From Tranquillimonas sp964472855 (lineage in GTDB: Bacteria; Pseudomonadota; Alphaproteobacteria; Rhodobacterales; Rhodobacteraceae): a stretch of 64,000 nucleotides of DNA. The stretch covers positions 1 to 64,000 of the forward strand of contig CAYYMJ010000003.1 in assembly GCA_964472855.1 (NCBI GenBank). Direction: 5' to 3'. The notes under the pieces were generated by a model. That model saw only the letters and a program-made list of their open reading frames with translations. It was not told the origin of the DNA and made no database searches. The position numbers and the translations under genes were made by a program. Of the stretch, positions 16,694 through 24,688 are shown one piece after another (position 1 is the stretch's first letter; each line of letters opens with the position of its first letter).

Positions 16694-17002
16694 TCAGGCG
16701 GCCGAACCCGACCCAAGCCCGTCAAGAATGGCCTCGAGGTCTTCGTGCGGCCGGGCGATGACATGCACCGATACCACTTCGCCAACCTTGTGCGCGGCAG
16801 CAGCCCCGGCATCGGTGGCGGCCTTTACGGCGCCCACCTCGCCCCGGACCAGCGTGGTGACCAGCCCGCCACCAGCCTTGGTCTGGCCCATGATGCGCAC
16901 GCTGGCCGCCTTGGCCATGGCGTCCGCCGCTTCGATCGAGGCAACAAGGCCCCGCGTTTCAATCAGGCCCAGGGCCGTCTGGCCGGCAGGAGGTTTCGCC
17001 AT
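16694..17002 (-). CDS. BMC-H microcompartment shell protein
   Basis: 102-residue hexameric shell protein with one canonical BMC domain. It begins ALGLIETRGLVASIEAADAM, continues through the convex lysine/pore region with GEVGAVKAATDAG, and ends with VSVHVIARPHEDL. The ATG at 17002 is set by GGAG seven bases upstream; the longer frame reads as untranslated leader. It follows the EutN-type pentamer by 25 bp. This is the only BMC-H in the window, so the facets would be built from this protein plus the single BMC-T. Confidence 0.96.
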   Translation of the reverse strand: MAKPPAGQTALGLIETRGLVASIEAADAMAKAASVRIMGQTKAGGGLVTTLVRGEVGAVKAATDAGAAAAHKVGEVVSVHVIARPHEDLEAILDGLGSGSAA

Positions 17003-17027
17003 GTCTTTTCTCCGTTGGTAAAGCCGC

Positions 17028-17297
17028 TCAGCGTGAGACGGCAATCTGTTCGACGACGGCGACGATCGCCGCATCGATGGGAAGCGAGGCCGCAGCGGCC
17101 GGCAGGCGCGCGGCCGATCCGCGCACGATCAGAACGGTGTCACCCACGCCGGCGCCGACCGTGTCGATGGCAACGACCGACGGTTCGACCGTCGCGCCGG
17201 CGGCGTCGACCACGTCGGCCAGCAACAGCTTGCCGCCCACAAGTTGCGGGTCTTTCGCGGTTGCCGTGACCGTGCCGATGACCTTGCCCAGGTTCAT
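17028..17297 (-). CDS. EutN/CcmL-type microcompartment vertex protein (BMC-P)
   Basis: 89-residue pentamer-forming vertex protein. It shows the family start MNLGKVIGTVTATAKDPQL, the central LLLADVVDA, and the AIDTVGAGVGDTVLIVRGSAAR signature with the glycine pair that precedes the pore. Its presence with BMC-H and BMC-T completes the minimal set for a closed polyhedral shell. Its start overlaps the stop of the GS-family gene by ATGA, linking the ligase to the shell genes in one transcript. Confidence 0.95.
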   Translation of the reverse strand: MNLGKVIGTVTATAKDPQLVGGKLLLADVVDAAGATVEPSVVAIDTVGAGVGDTVLIVRGSAARLPAAAASLPIDAAIVAVVEQIAVSR

Positions 17298-18592
17298 CAG
17301 AAGTTGCCCAGATACCGGTCGATCTCGACCTGGGTGACCTGCTCGGCCATGAAGCCCAGCTCGCGCTCGGATTGCTGCAGCATGATCTCGTACTGGTGGT
17401 CGCCGATCACGCCCTTCAGCCAGTCGCTGGCGCGGGCCTGCTCGATGGCGTCGGCCAGCCCGGTGGGGATTGGCGCGGCGTCTTCGGCCTCGTAGGCGTT
17501 GCCGGTGGTCATGGCGCCGGGTTCGATTTCCTGCTCGATCCCGTCCAGACCGGCGGCAATGTCGCAGGCCATCAACAGATAGGGGTTGGCATCGGCGCCG
17601 GCATCACGTTTTTCCACCCGGGTCGCGCTTTCGCGGCCCTGGATGATGCGCAGGCCGACGGTGCGGTTGTCGATGCCCCACGCGGTGTTGATCGGGCAGA
17701 AGGTATAGGGCTGGCGGCGGCGAAAGCCGTTTTCGGTCGGACTGCCGAAGATCGCCGCTTCCGCCATGCGTTTCTGCAAGCCGCCCACGAAATGCCGCCC
17801 CACCCGAGACAGCGCACCACCGTCGGCAAAGATGTTGCGGCCGTCCTTCCACGCCGAATAATGGCAGTGAAAGCCGTTGCCGGACTCATCGAAGAACGGC
17901 TTGGCCATGAAGGTGGCCAGATAGCCATGAGCATGGGCCAACTGCTTGACCAGACTGCGGAACATCACCACGTTGTCGGCGCTTTGCAGCGCTTCGCCAT
18001 AGCGGATATTCACCTCGACCTGACCGGCGGCATATTCCGGGTTCGATTGCTCGATCGGAATGCCGGCTTGGTTGATCTGGCGGCGGATCGGGCCCAGCAC
18101 ATGTTCAAGCTCGGCCGCGCGGTCCAACCCGTAGACGCCGATGCCGCTGTCCTTGGGTTTCTTGGTTTCCGGGTCCAGAAGGTAGAATTCCAGCTCGGCA
18201 CCGACGCTGACCTCGATCCCCATCGCGGCGGCCCGTTCGACCTGGCGCATCATGGCCTGACGCGGGTCGATGGGCACGGGCTTGTGGTCCATACCCTCGG
18301 CCCGGCCCATGCACATGGCCACCCCCGGCTCCCACGGCAGAGCGACGGGCTTTGACATCGGGAACATGTGGAAATCGGGGTAGCCATTGTCGAAATTGAC
18401 GTAAGGCGTGTCCCAGACATCGCAGGTCATGTCGATGGCGAACAAGGCCACCGACAGCGCATTGCCCGAATTGCAGATATGCTCCCAATGGCTGGCCGGA
18501 ATCCGCTTGCCGCGCATGATGCCGTTGGCGTCGCCCATGCCCATGACGACGGTATGCGTTCCCTCTGGAAGCGAAAAATCTGAATTCGCCAA
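17297..18592 (-). CDS. Glutamine synthetase-family ligase (gamma-glutamyl-amine synthetase type), TTG start
   Basis: 431-residue ATP-dependent ligase of the GS fold, first gene of the shell operon. The start codon is TTG with AGGGAGA five bases upstream. Metal and substrate motifs are present: GAELEFYLLD, a QVEVNIRYG region in place of the usual Q-x-E-xN, GNGFHCHYS, and NPYLLMACDIAAGLDGI. The family also contains GlnT/GlnIII, gamma-glutamylmethylamide synthetase and gamma-glutamylpolyamine synthetases. The pairing with a GlxBCD-like enzyme under the same operator argues for gamma-glutamylation of an organic amine rather than of ammonia. A true GmaS sits elsewhere in the window, and the two are clearly divergent paralogues. 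Confidence 0.85.
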   Translation of the reverse strand: MANSDFSLPEGTHTVVMGMGDANGIMRGKRIPASHWEHICNSGNALSVALFAIDMTCDVWDTPYVNFDNGYPDFHMFPMSKPVALPWEPGVAMCMGRAEGMDHKPVPIDPRQAMMRQVERAAAMGIEVSVGAELEFYLLDPETKKPKDSGIGVYGLDRAAELEHVLGPIRRQINQAGIPIEQSNPEYAAGQVEVNIRYGEALQSADNVVMFRSLVKQLAHAHGYLATFMAKPFFDESGNGFHCHYSAWKDGRNIFADGGALSRVGRHFVGGLQKRMAEAAIFGSPTENGFRRRQPYTFCPINTAWGIDNRTVGLRIIQGRESATRVEKRDAGADANPYLLMACDIAAGLDGIEQEIEPGAMTTGNAYEAEDAAPIPTGLADAIEQARASDWLKGVIGDHQYEIMLQQSERELGFMAEQVTQVEIDRYLGNF

Positions 18593-18634
18593 GCTGGTCT
18601 CCCTGATGTCTGTCGGCGCTTGTCAACGCGCTGT

Positions 18635-18650
18635 ATTCTGTATACAGTAT
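18635..18650. promoter_or_regulatory. FadR/GntR-type palindromic operator in the shell operon/oxidase divergent promoter
   Basis: ATTCTGTATACAGTAT, with a perfect 10-bp core CTGTATACAG. It lies about 50 bp before the ligase TTG and 45 bp before the oxidase ATG. The same palindrome recurs at 20230, 24625 and 24689, next to the regulator gene. Confidence 0.7.
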
Positions 18651-18686
18651 TCATAAATACAGTTGCTGGCAAGAGGTTTTCGGGGC

Positions 18687-19826
18687 ATGCCGTCCAGTTC
18701 GATGATCGTCGTTGGCGGCGGAATTGCCGGGTCGATGACGGCGCTCAGCCTGCAGCGAAGCGGGGTGCAGGTGCGCCTGATCGACCGCTGGGAACCGGGC
18801 CACGCCCGCGCCGCGTCCACCGACTATAGCCGCGTGATCCGTGCCATATCGGGCCGTGACGAGTTTTATACCCGCTGGGCCCGCGAAAGCCGGCTGCGCT
18901 GGCTGGAACTGCAGGCCGAGTGCGGCAACAAGCTGATGTATGAATGCGGTGCGCTGATCCTTGCCACCGCCGGCCATTGCGACTGGGAAGACGCCACCTC
19001 GGACACCTTCGACCGGGTTGGCGTGCCCTATTACCGCCTTTCGCAGGCGGACGTGGCCACACGCTTCCCGCAATTCGAGACCGCCGACATCTCGTATGCC
19101 CTGTTCGAGCCCGAGGCCGGCATGCTGATGGCGCACCGCTGCGTGCTGAGCACCATCGACCTGTTCCGGCAATCCGGCGGCATCGTCCAGCGTGGCCGCG
19201 TGACCACCGACGCCCGCGAACGGCTGCTGCTGGACGGCCAGCGGCTGGAAGCCGACGCCATCGTCGTGTGCACCGGGGCGTGGATGGGCGACATGTTCCC
19301 GCGCACCGTCAAGCCAATCACCAAGGTCGTTGGGGTCAACGTGCTGTATACCTCGACACCCGACGGGTCGGACGCCTTCGACATGGCGCGCATGCCCTGC
19401 TGGATCGACCACGGACAAGGGTCTTTCGGGATCCCCTCAGGCGAAGGCTCGGGCGTGAAGGCGGCGGTGGTGATCCCCGACCAGATCGATCTGGACAATG
19501 ACGAACGCCTGATCCGCCGCCACATGCTGAGCCGGACCCAAAGCTATATCCGCCACCGCCTGCCGGGGCTGAAAGGGCAGAAGGTCGTCGACAGCAAGTT
19601 CAACCAGATCATCCTGACGCCCGACACGCATTTCATCCTCGACTGGCACCCCGAGCATGACAATGTGCTGCTGGCCGGGGGCTGTTCGGGCCACCTGTTC
19701 AAACACGCGCCGGTGTTCGGCGACTTTGCCGCCGGTGTCGCGCGCCGCGACTGGGGCACCGCCGACCGCTTCAAACTGGCCGGACGCAAGAAGCTGAGCC
19801 CGAAGGAAAGCCCCAGCGGGCGTTAG
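18687..19826 (+). CDS. FAD-dependent amine oxidoreductase (monomeric sarcosine oxidase-like)
   Basis: 379-residue flavoprotein of the DAO/sarcosine-oxidase family that oxidises the C-N bond of an amino acid or N-alkyl amino acid. The FAD motif VVGGGIAGSMTAL begins at residue 8. The C-terminal block TPDTHFILDWHPEHDNVLLAGG followed by CSGHLFKHAP matches sarcosine oxidase. The cysteine that anchors FAD in that enzyme is replaced (FNQIILTPD), so the flavin is probably non-covalent. The ATG at 18687 has GAGG ten bases upstream; earlier codons include a TTG without support. It is divergent from the shell operon and shares its operator. Oxidation of an N-substituted glutamate or a glycine derivative is inferred. 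Confidence 0.85.
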   Translation: MPSSSMIVVGGGIAGSMTALSLQRSGVQVRLIDRWEPGHARAASTDYSRVIRAISGRDEFYTRWARESRLRWLELQAECGNKLMYECGALILATAGHCDWEDATSDTFDRVGVPYYRLSQADVATRFPQFETADISYALFEPEAGMLMAHRCVLSTIDLFRQSGGIVQRGRVTTDARERLLLDGQRLEADAIVVCTGAWMGDMFPRTVKPITKVVGVNVLYTSTPDGSDAFDMARMPCWIDHGQGSFGIPSGEGSGVKAAVVIPDQIDLDNDERLIRRHMLSRTQSYIRHRLPGLKGQKVVDSKFNQIILTPDTHFILDWHPEHDNVLLAGGCSGHLFKHAPVFGDFAAGVARRDWGTADRFKLAGRKKLSPKESPSGR

Positions 19827-19862
19827 CGCGCGATCAGCGGCGCCAACCACGCGGCGCCTGCG

Positions 19863-20207
19863 TCAGTCGGTCTTGGCCATCTGGCGATAAGTGACCGCGT
19901 TCGGACAATCCTCGGCCGCAAAACCGCCATGCCCGGCAAGGAATTTCTCGCAGCGCCCGGCATCGCGGCATTGGGCGCAGACCAGCGAGACATCCAATTC
20001 TTGCCAGCGGTCGGCGCCCAGGTCACCCGTGGCAAGACCAAACTGCGACGCCATCGCCTCCATTTGCGCCCGGGTTTCACGCCGGGCGTTTTGCAGGATG
20101 GAAAACTCTGACCGGGTCAGCCCCATGTCCATCAGGTCCAGCGCCGTCGGCCGTTCGCGCCGGGTAAAGCGGCGGGTGATGGTCTGGATGTGCGAGCGAA
20201 GTGTCAT
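19863..20207 (-). CDS. DUF6455-type small cysteine protein
   Basis: 114-residue protein with four cysteines spaced CAQCRDAGRC ... DCPNA near the C-terminus, a pattern known from the alphaproteobacterial DUF6455 family and possibly binding metal or an Fe-S centre. The N-terminal half is basic and helical, without a signal peptide. The ATG at 20207 has AGGGG eight bases upstream; the longer frame would run through the operator at 20230-20245 and is rejected. Having its own copy of the operator implies co-regulation with the shell and glx genes. Its function is unknown. Confidence 0.75.
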   Translation of the reverse strand: MTLRSHIQTITRRFTRRERPTALDLMDMGLTRSEFSILQNARRETRAQMEAMASQFGLATGDLGADRWQELDVSLVCAQCRDAGRCEKFLAGHGGFAAEDCPNAVTYRQMAKTD

Positions 20208-20229
20208 CGGTGCGGCCCCTTTTGTCTGG

Positions 20230-20245
20230 ATACTGGATCCAGAAT
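20230..20245. promoter_or_regulatory. FadR/GntR-type operator upstream of the DUF6455 gene
   Basis: ATACTGGATCCAGAAT, three differences from the perfect site at 24625, flanked by a wider inverted pair TCTGGAT/ATCCAGA. It lies 23-38 bp before the ATG at 20207 and after the stop of the amidotransferase gene. Confidence 0.65.
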
Positions 20246-20278
20246 ACCCGGCCGGAGCCGACCGCGCCTTGATCTTGG

Positions 20279-20977
20279 TCAAGTTTCGCCCCGCACGTGG
20301 CGGCAGAAGAAATCGGCGGCCTCGCGCGCCATCAGCGACTTGCTGACCGACACCCCCTCTTGCGAGGCCAGCGCCGCCGCCACCTCGTCGCTGTCAAGCT
20401 CGTCGGCCAGGATACCCCACAACTCTTCCAGCCGTTCACGGCTGTATTCGGGGTGAAACTGCACCGACATGGCCGGGAAATCGTAAACAAGCGCGCCAAC
20501 CGGGCAATAGGCCGCCCGCCCGGCGACCGTTGCGCCCGGCGGCACCCGTGTCACCTGATCCCCGTGCCAGACCTGAGTGTCGAACGCGGCGCCGCCCATC
20601 TCGTAACGCCGCACGCCGATCTGGTTGCCGCACGCCGCCTTTTCGGCCTTGCCGCCAAATTCGTCAGCCATCAACTGGTGGCCAAAACAGATGCCGAACA
20701 TCGGCTTGCCCGCTGCCCGTGCCGCCCGCAGAAAGGCCCGCGTTGGCGCCATCCAGGCCGGCGCATCATAAACCCCAAGCTCGGATCCGCTTAACAGATA
20801 GCCGTCGAAATCCCCGGGCGACGGCAGCGCCGCGCCATAGGCCACGGGCACAACGACAAGCTGCGCCGCAGGCATGGCCGGCGCCAGCCAGTCGATCAGG
20901 GTCTCGCCCACCGTCGGTACATCGGCAAAGGCGTCGCCGGTCTGCCGCGTGAAATCCAGCACCGCAATCTTCATCAC
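20279..20977 (-). CDS. Class I glutamine amidotransferase-like hydrolase
   Basis: 232-residue stand-alone GATase1 domain. The catalytic cysteine is in FGICFGHQ near residue 97 and the His-Glu pair in QFHPEYS near residue 175, so the triad is complete. Stand-alone members hydrolyse glutamine or gamma-glutamyl compounds. The context (gamma-glutamyl ligase, glutamate-synthase-like triad, amine oxidase) makes a gamma-glutamyl hydrolase role attractive, though it is not a member of the PuuD subgroup that I can recognise. It is separated by about 430 bp from the glx genes upstream and by 71 bp from the DUF6455 gene downstream. Confidence 0.85.
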   Translation of the reverse strand: MMKIAVLDFTRQTGDAFADVPTVGETLIDWLAPAMPAAQLVVVPVAYGAALPSPGDFDGYLLSGSELGVYDAPAWMAPTRAFLRAARAAGKPMFGICFGHQLMADEFGGKAEKAACGNQIGVRRYEMGGAAFDTQVWHGDQVTRVPPGATVAGRAAYCPVGALVYDFPAMSVQFHPEYSRERLEELWGILADELDSDEVAAALASQEGVSVSKSLMAREAADFFCRHVRGET

Positions 20978-21127
20978 GCCCTCTCCCCGGTCCTCAGGTC
21001 ACGAACATCCGCGCACCATCGTCAAAGCCCCCGGCCTGAGGGGGCGGATATCGAATAGGGGCGCCAGGTCAAGCGCCGACCGGGCCATCCCCTGCCCAAC
21101 CGCCGGCGCCAGCGTCAGGCCATGCCC

Positions 21128-21190
21128 ATCATCTTGGCGAAAATATCCCGGGGTGAATGCGCGGGAACCGCGCAGAGGGGCAGCGCCCCT
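21128..21190 (-). repeat. Intergenic repeat, copy 3 (reverse orientation)
   Basis: Read on the minus strand: AGGGGCGCTGCCCCTCTGCGC, a GC-rich spacer, GCATTCACCCCGGGATATTTTCGCC and an AAGATGATG tail. It aligns along its whole length with the copy at 51214-51282 and in its core with 1773-1818. It lies in the gap between the glx operon and the class I amidotransferase. Confidence 0.6.
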
Positions 21191-21195
21191 ACAGG

Positions 21196-21232
21196 TTTTC
21201 TGCGAAATACTGGCCCGATTTTTCGCAGAAAA
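21196..21232. other. Perfect inverted repeat (hairpin)
   Basis: TTTTCTGCGAAA and its exact complement TTTCGCAGAAAA, 12-bp arms around a 13-base loop, next to repeat copy 3 and downstream of the glx operon. No T-run follows on either strand, so it is not a standard intrinsic terminator; it may protect the 3' end of the mRNA. Confidence 0.6.
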
Positions 21233-21255
21233 ATCGCCCGGAAACGCCACCGACA

Positions 21256-21381
21256 TGCAAGGCTCTTCACGCCCGGCAGGCCAGCACGATCAAAGACCGC
21301 ACCCCTTCCGCGCCCAGGGCGGCCAAGCCGGAAGGCCAACGACGCGCCCATGACGCCGGCGCCATCGAAGGCGACATCCAC
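21256..21381 (-). pseudogene. Remnant of an FAD-dependent oxidoreductase N-terminus
   Basis: A short stretch reads VDVAFDGAGVMGASLAFRLG followed by an AVFDRAGLPG strand, which is the dinucleotide-binding start of a DAO-family flavoprotein (usually VVVIGAGVMGASLAF...VLDR). After about 40 residues the similarity ends in arginine-rich sequence. There is no ribosome site and no downstream domain. It is best read as a decayed fragment in the 430-bp gap between the glx genes and the amidotransferase, possibly left from a duplication of the oxidase at 18687. Confidence 0.45.
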
Positions 21382-21407
21382 CCGGTCGGAAACTGCGCGC
21401 GCGCCGG

Positions 21408-22832
21408 TTACCAATCGAAGGCCCGGTCGATCCCCGCCATCTTGACCCCGGTGAAGGCCGACGCCTCGAAGGACAGGGCGCGCAGGTCTTCGGTTTCGAG
21501 ATTGTGGACCGACGACTTGCCACAGGCCTTGGCCAGCGCCGTGATCTCCATTGTCATGGCTGTCAGATAGCGCGCGATGCGTTCGGCCCCGGCATGGGGG
21601 TTCATCCGCGCTTCAAGCCGCGGGTCCTGTGTGGCCACGCCCACCGGGCACAACCCGGTGTGGCAATGGTGGCAGGCCCCGGGCGAGGTGCCAAGCGCGG
21701 CGTAGTCTTCGCCATAGCGCGGCGAATTGCAGCCCAGCGCGATCATCGCGGCATTGCCGATCATCACCGCGTCGGCGCCCAGGGCCAGGCATTTCGCGGC
21801 ATCCACGCCCGACCGGATACCCCCGGCCGCGACCAGGCTGACCTTGCCGGTCATGCCGCATTCGTCCAGCGATTCGCGTGCGGCGCGAATGGCGCTCATC
21901 GTCGGAATGCCGGTGTGGTTCAACAGCATCTCGGGCGAGGCGCCGGTGCCGCCTTCGGCCCCGTCGACCACGACGACATCGGCCCCGGCCTTGGCGGCCA
22001 CCGCCACGTCGAAACGCGGCCGCGTGGCGCCCATCTTGATGAAGATCGGCACCTGAAAATTGGTCGCGATGCGCAACTCTTCGATCTTCACGGCCAGGTC
22101 GTCGGCGCCCAGAAAATCGGGGTGCCGGATGGTCGACCGCTGGTCCACGCCCTCGGGCAGCGTGCGCATCTTCGACACGCGCGGCGACACCTTCATCCCC
22201 AAAAGCAGCCCGCCGGTGCCCGGCTTGGCCCCCTGCCCCACCACGATTTCCAGCGCATCGGCGCGCCGCAGATGGTCAAGATCGACGCCATAGCGTGCCG
22301 GCGACATCTGGTACAGCAGCCGTTGCGAGGCCGCACGCTCTTCCTCCAGCATCCCGCCTTCGCCGGTGCAGGTCATCGTGCCCACCTTCGAGGCCCCATG
22401 CCCCAGCGACGCCTTGGCGCTGGCTGACAGGGCGCCGAAGGACATCGACGCGATATAGATCGGAATCTTCAGCTCCAGCGGACGCTCGACAATGCCCCGG
22501 CCGCCGCCCAGAACCGTCGTCGTGTCGCAACTTTCGCGATACCCCTCAAGCGGCAGGCGCGTCATCGTTGCCGGCACGAATGTCAGGTCGTCGAACGTCG
22601 GCATCTGCTTGTTGAAGGTGTTATAGCCGCGCACCTGATATCGGCCCAGTTGCGCCAGCGCGTGCACCTCGGAAATGGCTTCCGGCGTCCAGCGCGTCGA
22701 CCCGCCGACATCATAGGACGACGGCACCCCGGCGGGACGGCCCTCGATCGCGCCCTCGTCGCGAAAGCGGATCTCGTCTTCTGGCGGCAATGTGAACGGA
22801 TATTCGTAGGGTTTCGTCAGATCATGAGCCAT
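21408..22832 (-). CDS. glxD: FMN subunit of a glutamate synthase-like enzyme (GlxD/MgsC type)
   Basis: 474-residue FMN/Fe-S subunit corresponding to the synthase domain of glutamate synthase. It carries the FMN barrel (IYIASMSFGALS, GGIRSGVDAAKCLALGADAVMIG) and the 3Fe-4S cysteine cluster in CHHCHTGLCPVGVATQDP near residue 400. Together with the GXGXG and amidotransferase subunits encoded just upstream it forms a three-polypeptide enzyme like N-methylglutamate synthase or the rhizobial GlxBCD. Its start overlaps the GXGXG gene by 16 bp. It is a clear paralogue of the MgsC at 61372-62733. The amine donor is unknown; pairing with the shell-operon ligase suggests it isomerises that gamma-glutamyl amide. 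The symbol is assigned by architecture only. Confidence 0.88.
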   Translation of the reverse strand: MAHDLTKPYEYPFTLPPEDEIRFRDEGAIEGRPAGVPSSYDVGGSTRWTPEAISEVHALAQLGRYQVRGYNTFNKQMPTFDDLTFVPATMTRLPLEGYRESCDTTTVLGGGRGIVERPLELKIPIYIASMSFGALSASAKASLGHGASKVGTMTCTGEGGMLEEERAASQRLLYQMSPARYGVDLDHLRRADALEIVVGQGAKPGTGGLLLGMKVSPRVSKMRTLPEGVDQRSTIRHPDFLGADDLAVKIEELRIATNFQVPIFIKMGATRPRFDVAVAAKAGADVVVVDGAEGGTGASPEMLLNHTGIPTMSAIRAARESLDECGMTGKVSLVAAGGIRSGVDAAKCLALGADAVMIGNAAMIALGCNSPRYGEDYAALGTSPGACHHCHTGLCPVGVATQDPRLEARMNPHAGAERIARYLTAMTMEITALAKACGKSSVHNLETEDLRALSFEASAFTGVKMAGIDRAFDW

Positions 22833-23509
22833 GCGGTTGCATCCCTCGATTCAAAATACCAAAGGCGCTGGCCCGATATCATCCGCCGCCAGTTGCGCGA
22901 ACTGTCGACCAGCCCAAGCGGTTCAAGAATGGCGTCAACCTCGGCCACCTGTTCGGCTGTCGGTTCCAGCAATTGCACGTCGACGCCCACGCTGTCGACG
23001 TCGCCGGCAACCCAGACCTCGCCCTGCCAAAGGGCATCGGCACAGCTGTCGCCCGCGCCGCCCAGGGCGATGATCTTGCCCGAATGGGCCATGAAGCCCG
23101 ACTGATAGCCGATCTTGCCCTCGACGATGATGTTGCCGCCCTTCATCGCGGCGCCGACCCGCGGGCCGGCATCGCCCTTGACATGGATGGTGCCGCCGAT
23201 CATCGCCGCGCCGCACGACATGCCGGCGCGGCCGCCAACCTCGATATGGCCGCTGGCCATGCCTTCGCCCAGGGCCCAGCCGCAGTTGCGCTCGATCCGG
23301 ATGCGGGCGCCGGTGTTCAGCCCGCCACAGAAATAGCCGACCGATCCGTCAAAGCTGATGTCGACGCCCGGTGGCAACCCGATCCCCAGATTGTGGCGCG
23401 ACAGGGCGTTGACCACGCGGACCGGCTGGCCGGTTTCGCAGGCGGCCATGATGTCCTGGTGCACCTCGCGAATGGGCCGGTCGCCCACGTCGATGACCAC
23501 CGCGCTCAT
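22817..23509 (-). CDS. glxC: GXGXG-domain subunit of a glutamate synthase-like enzyme (GlxC/MgsB type)
   Basis: About 230 residues forming the right-handed beta-helix (GXGXG) domain of glutamate synthase, with repeats such as GGRAGMSCGAAMIGGTIHVKG and GAAMKGGNIIVEG. The true start is the ATG at 23509 (SAVVIDVGDRPIREVHQD). The apparent longer frame through the N block is an artefact, because the first 55 bases of this region are duplicated on the far side of the gap. With the duplication collapsed, the ATG overlaps the stop of the amidotransferase gene by ATGA. It is shorter than the MgsB at 62804-63673 (289 residues), lacking the N-terminal 60 residues seen there. Confidence 0.88.
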   Translation of the reverse strand: MSAVVIDVGDRPIREVHQDIMAACETGQPVRVVNALSRHNLGIGLPPGVDISFDGSVGYFCGGLNTGARIRIERNCGWALGEGMASGHIEVGGRAGMSCGAAMIGGTIHVKGDAGPRVGAAMKGGNIIVEGKIGYQSGFMAHSGKIIALGGAGDSCADALWQGEVWVAGDVDSVGVDVQLLEPTAEQVAEVDAILEPLGLVDSSRNWRRMISGQRLWYFESRDATAWLMI

Positions 23510-23516
23510 GCCGCGA

Positions 23517-23616
23517 NNNNNNNNNNNNNNNNNNNNNNNNNNNNNNNNNNNNNNNNNNNNNNNNNNNNNNNNNNNNNNNNNNNNNNNNNNNNNNNNNNNN
23601 NNNNNNNNNNNNNNNN
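23517..23616. other. Assembly gap (100 N), probably spurious
   Basis: The 55 bases before the gap (23462-23516) and the 55 bases after it (23617-23671) are identical. This is what is left when two contigs that overlap by 55 bp are joined with a fixed gap instead of being merged. Collapsing them restores an uninterrupted operon. Confidence 0.93.
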
Positions 23617-23660
23617 CACCTCGCGAATGGGCCGGTCGCCCACGTCGATGACCACCGCGC

Positions 23661-24605
23661 TCATGCCGCGACCCTTCGGTTGCCGACACCCCAGATGCCG
23701 TACATGGCCGGGCCGTCGAAATTGATCACGTCGCCCTCGTCGCGGTAGACCCGACGCACCGCCTGTTCTTCGGTTGCCGCCGCCAGTTCGCCATTGCGGT
23801 CGATCACCACCAGCGGCTTCATCGCGAACCGATCCTTGGCAAAGCCAATGCCTTCGGGGCGCGCGATCATGTAGGTGAAGACGCCGTCGATCGAGGTGAT
23901 CGACTTTTTCAGGGCCTGTTCGATGGTCAGGCCGGCCTTCATCTGGTCGGACACCCAGACCGCGATCAGCTCGCTGTCATTCTCGGTCAGAAAGCGATAG
24001 CCAGCCCGGGTCAGGCGGTCGCGCCAGGTGAAATAGTCGGTGATCTGGCCGTTGTGAACGATGGCGACATCCGAAAATGGCCGGGCCCAGAAGGGGTGCG
24101 AGGCGTTGGGCAAAACCGAGCTTTCCGTGGCCAGCCGCGCGTGGCCAAGGCCGTGGGTGCCGATCATGTCGCGCACCCCGTGCTTGTCGGCCACGGCACG
24201 CGCACCGCCGACATCCTTGATGATTTCCAGCGACCGGCCGCAGCTTTGAATCTCGATCCGGCCGCTCAGGTCGTCGGCGTCGGCGACCCAGGCCGTCATG
24301 TCGTCGGGGTCCGAGAACTCCATGCGAAAACAATAATGGCGGTGGCTGTCGGTCACGATCCGCGGCTCGGCCAGCAGATCGCTGCCGTGATCGCGCAGGA
24401 CCTGTGCGAAATTTTCAAGATCGGCATCCATCGATGCCTTGTCAAAGCCCATGCCACGCAGGACAAAGCCGGTTTCGCGCGGCACGCCGTAGACCGCGAA
24501 GCCAGTTGAATCGGCGCCGCGATGTTTCTGGGCTTCCATCAACTCGACCAGGTCTTGCCCGACCCGGCCCGGCGCATTCAGGATGCGCCCCGCAATTCCA
24601 CACAT
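23661..24605 (-). CDS. glxB: Class II glutamine amidotransferase subunit (GlxB/MgsA type)
   Basis: 314-residue N-terminal-nucleophile amidotransferase, first gene of the glx operon. After Met removal the nucleophile is Cys2 (MCGIAGRI), with KHRGADSTGFAVYG, GHARLATES and the NHGQ-like VHNGQITDY loop of the family. It corresponds to the glutaminase domain of glutamate synthase but, as in MgsA, may serve structure or gamma-glutamyl amide hydrolysis. A strong GGGGAGG lies seven bases before the ATG, and a perfect 16-bp operator ends 20 bp upstream. Its stop overlaps the next gene (glxC) once the false gap is removed. Confidence 0.9.
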   Translation of the reverse strand: MCGIAGRILNAPGRVGQDLVELMEAQKHRGADSTGFAVYGVPRETGFVLRGMGFDKASMDADLENFAQVLRDHGSDLLAEPRIVTDSHRHYCFRMEFSDPDDMTAWVADADDLSGRIEIQSCGRSLEIIKDVGGARAVADKHGVRDMIGTHGLGHARLATESSVLPNASHPFWARPFSDVAIVHNGQITDYFTWRDRLTRAGYRFLTENDSELIAVWVSDQMKAGLTIEQALKKSITSIDGVFTYMIARPEGIGFAKDRFAMKPLVVIDRNGELAAATEEQAVRRVYRDEGDVINFDGPAMYGIWGVGNRRVAA

Positions 24606-24624
24606 GGCAATCCTCCCCTAACGT

Positions 24625-24640
24625 ATACTGTATACAGTAT
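24625..24640. promoter_or_regulatory. FadR/GntR-type operator before glxB (perfect palindrome)
   Basis: ATACTGTATACAGTAT, a perfect 16-bp palindrome centred 27 bp upstream of the glxB start, in the divergent region shared with the regulator gene. Confidence 0.78.
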
Positions 24641-24688
24641 CCGAACCGGTCAAGCCGAATCTGTTGTTGTCCGTATGCTGTATTTTGG

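Noticed and set aside
17297..18592. Calling the shell-operon ligase an ordinary glutamine synthetase (glnA)
   Set aside because: Its motifs depart from housekeeping GlnA, it starts with TTG inside a BMC operon, and its context points to an organic amine as acceptor.
21196..21232. Treating the perfect 12-bp inverted repeat as an intrinsic terminator
   Set aside because: No T-run follows on either strand; recorded only as a hairpin.
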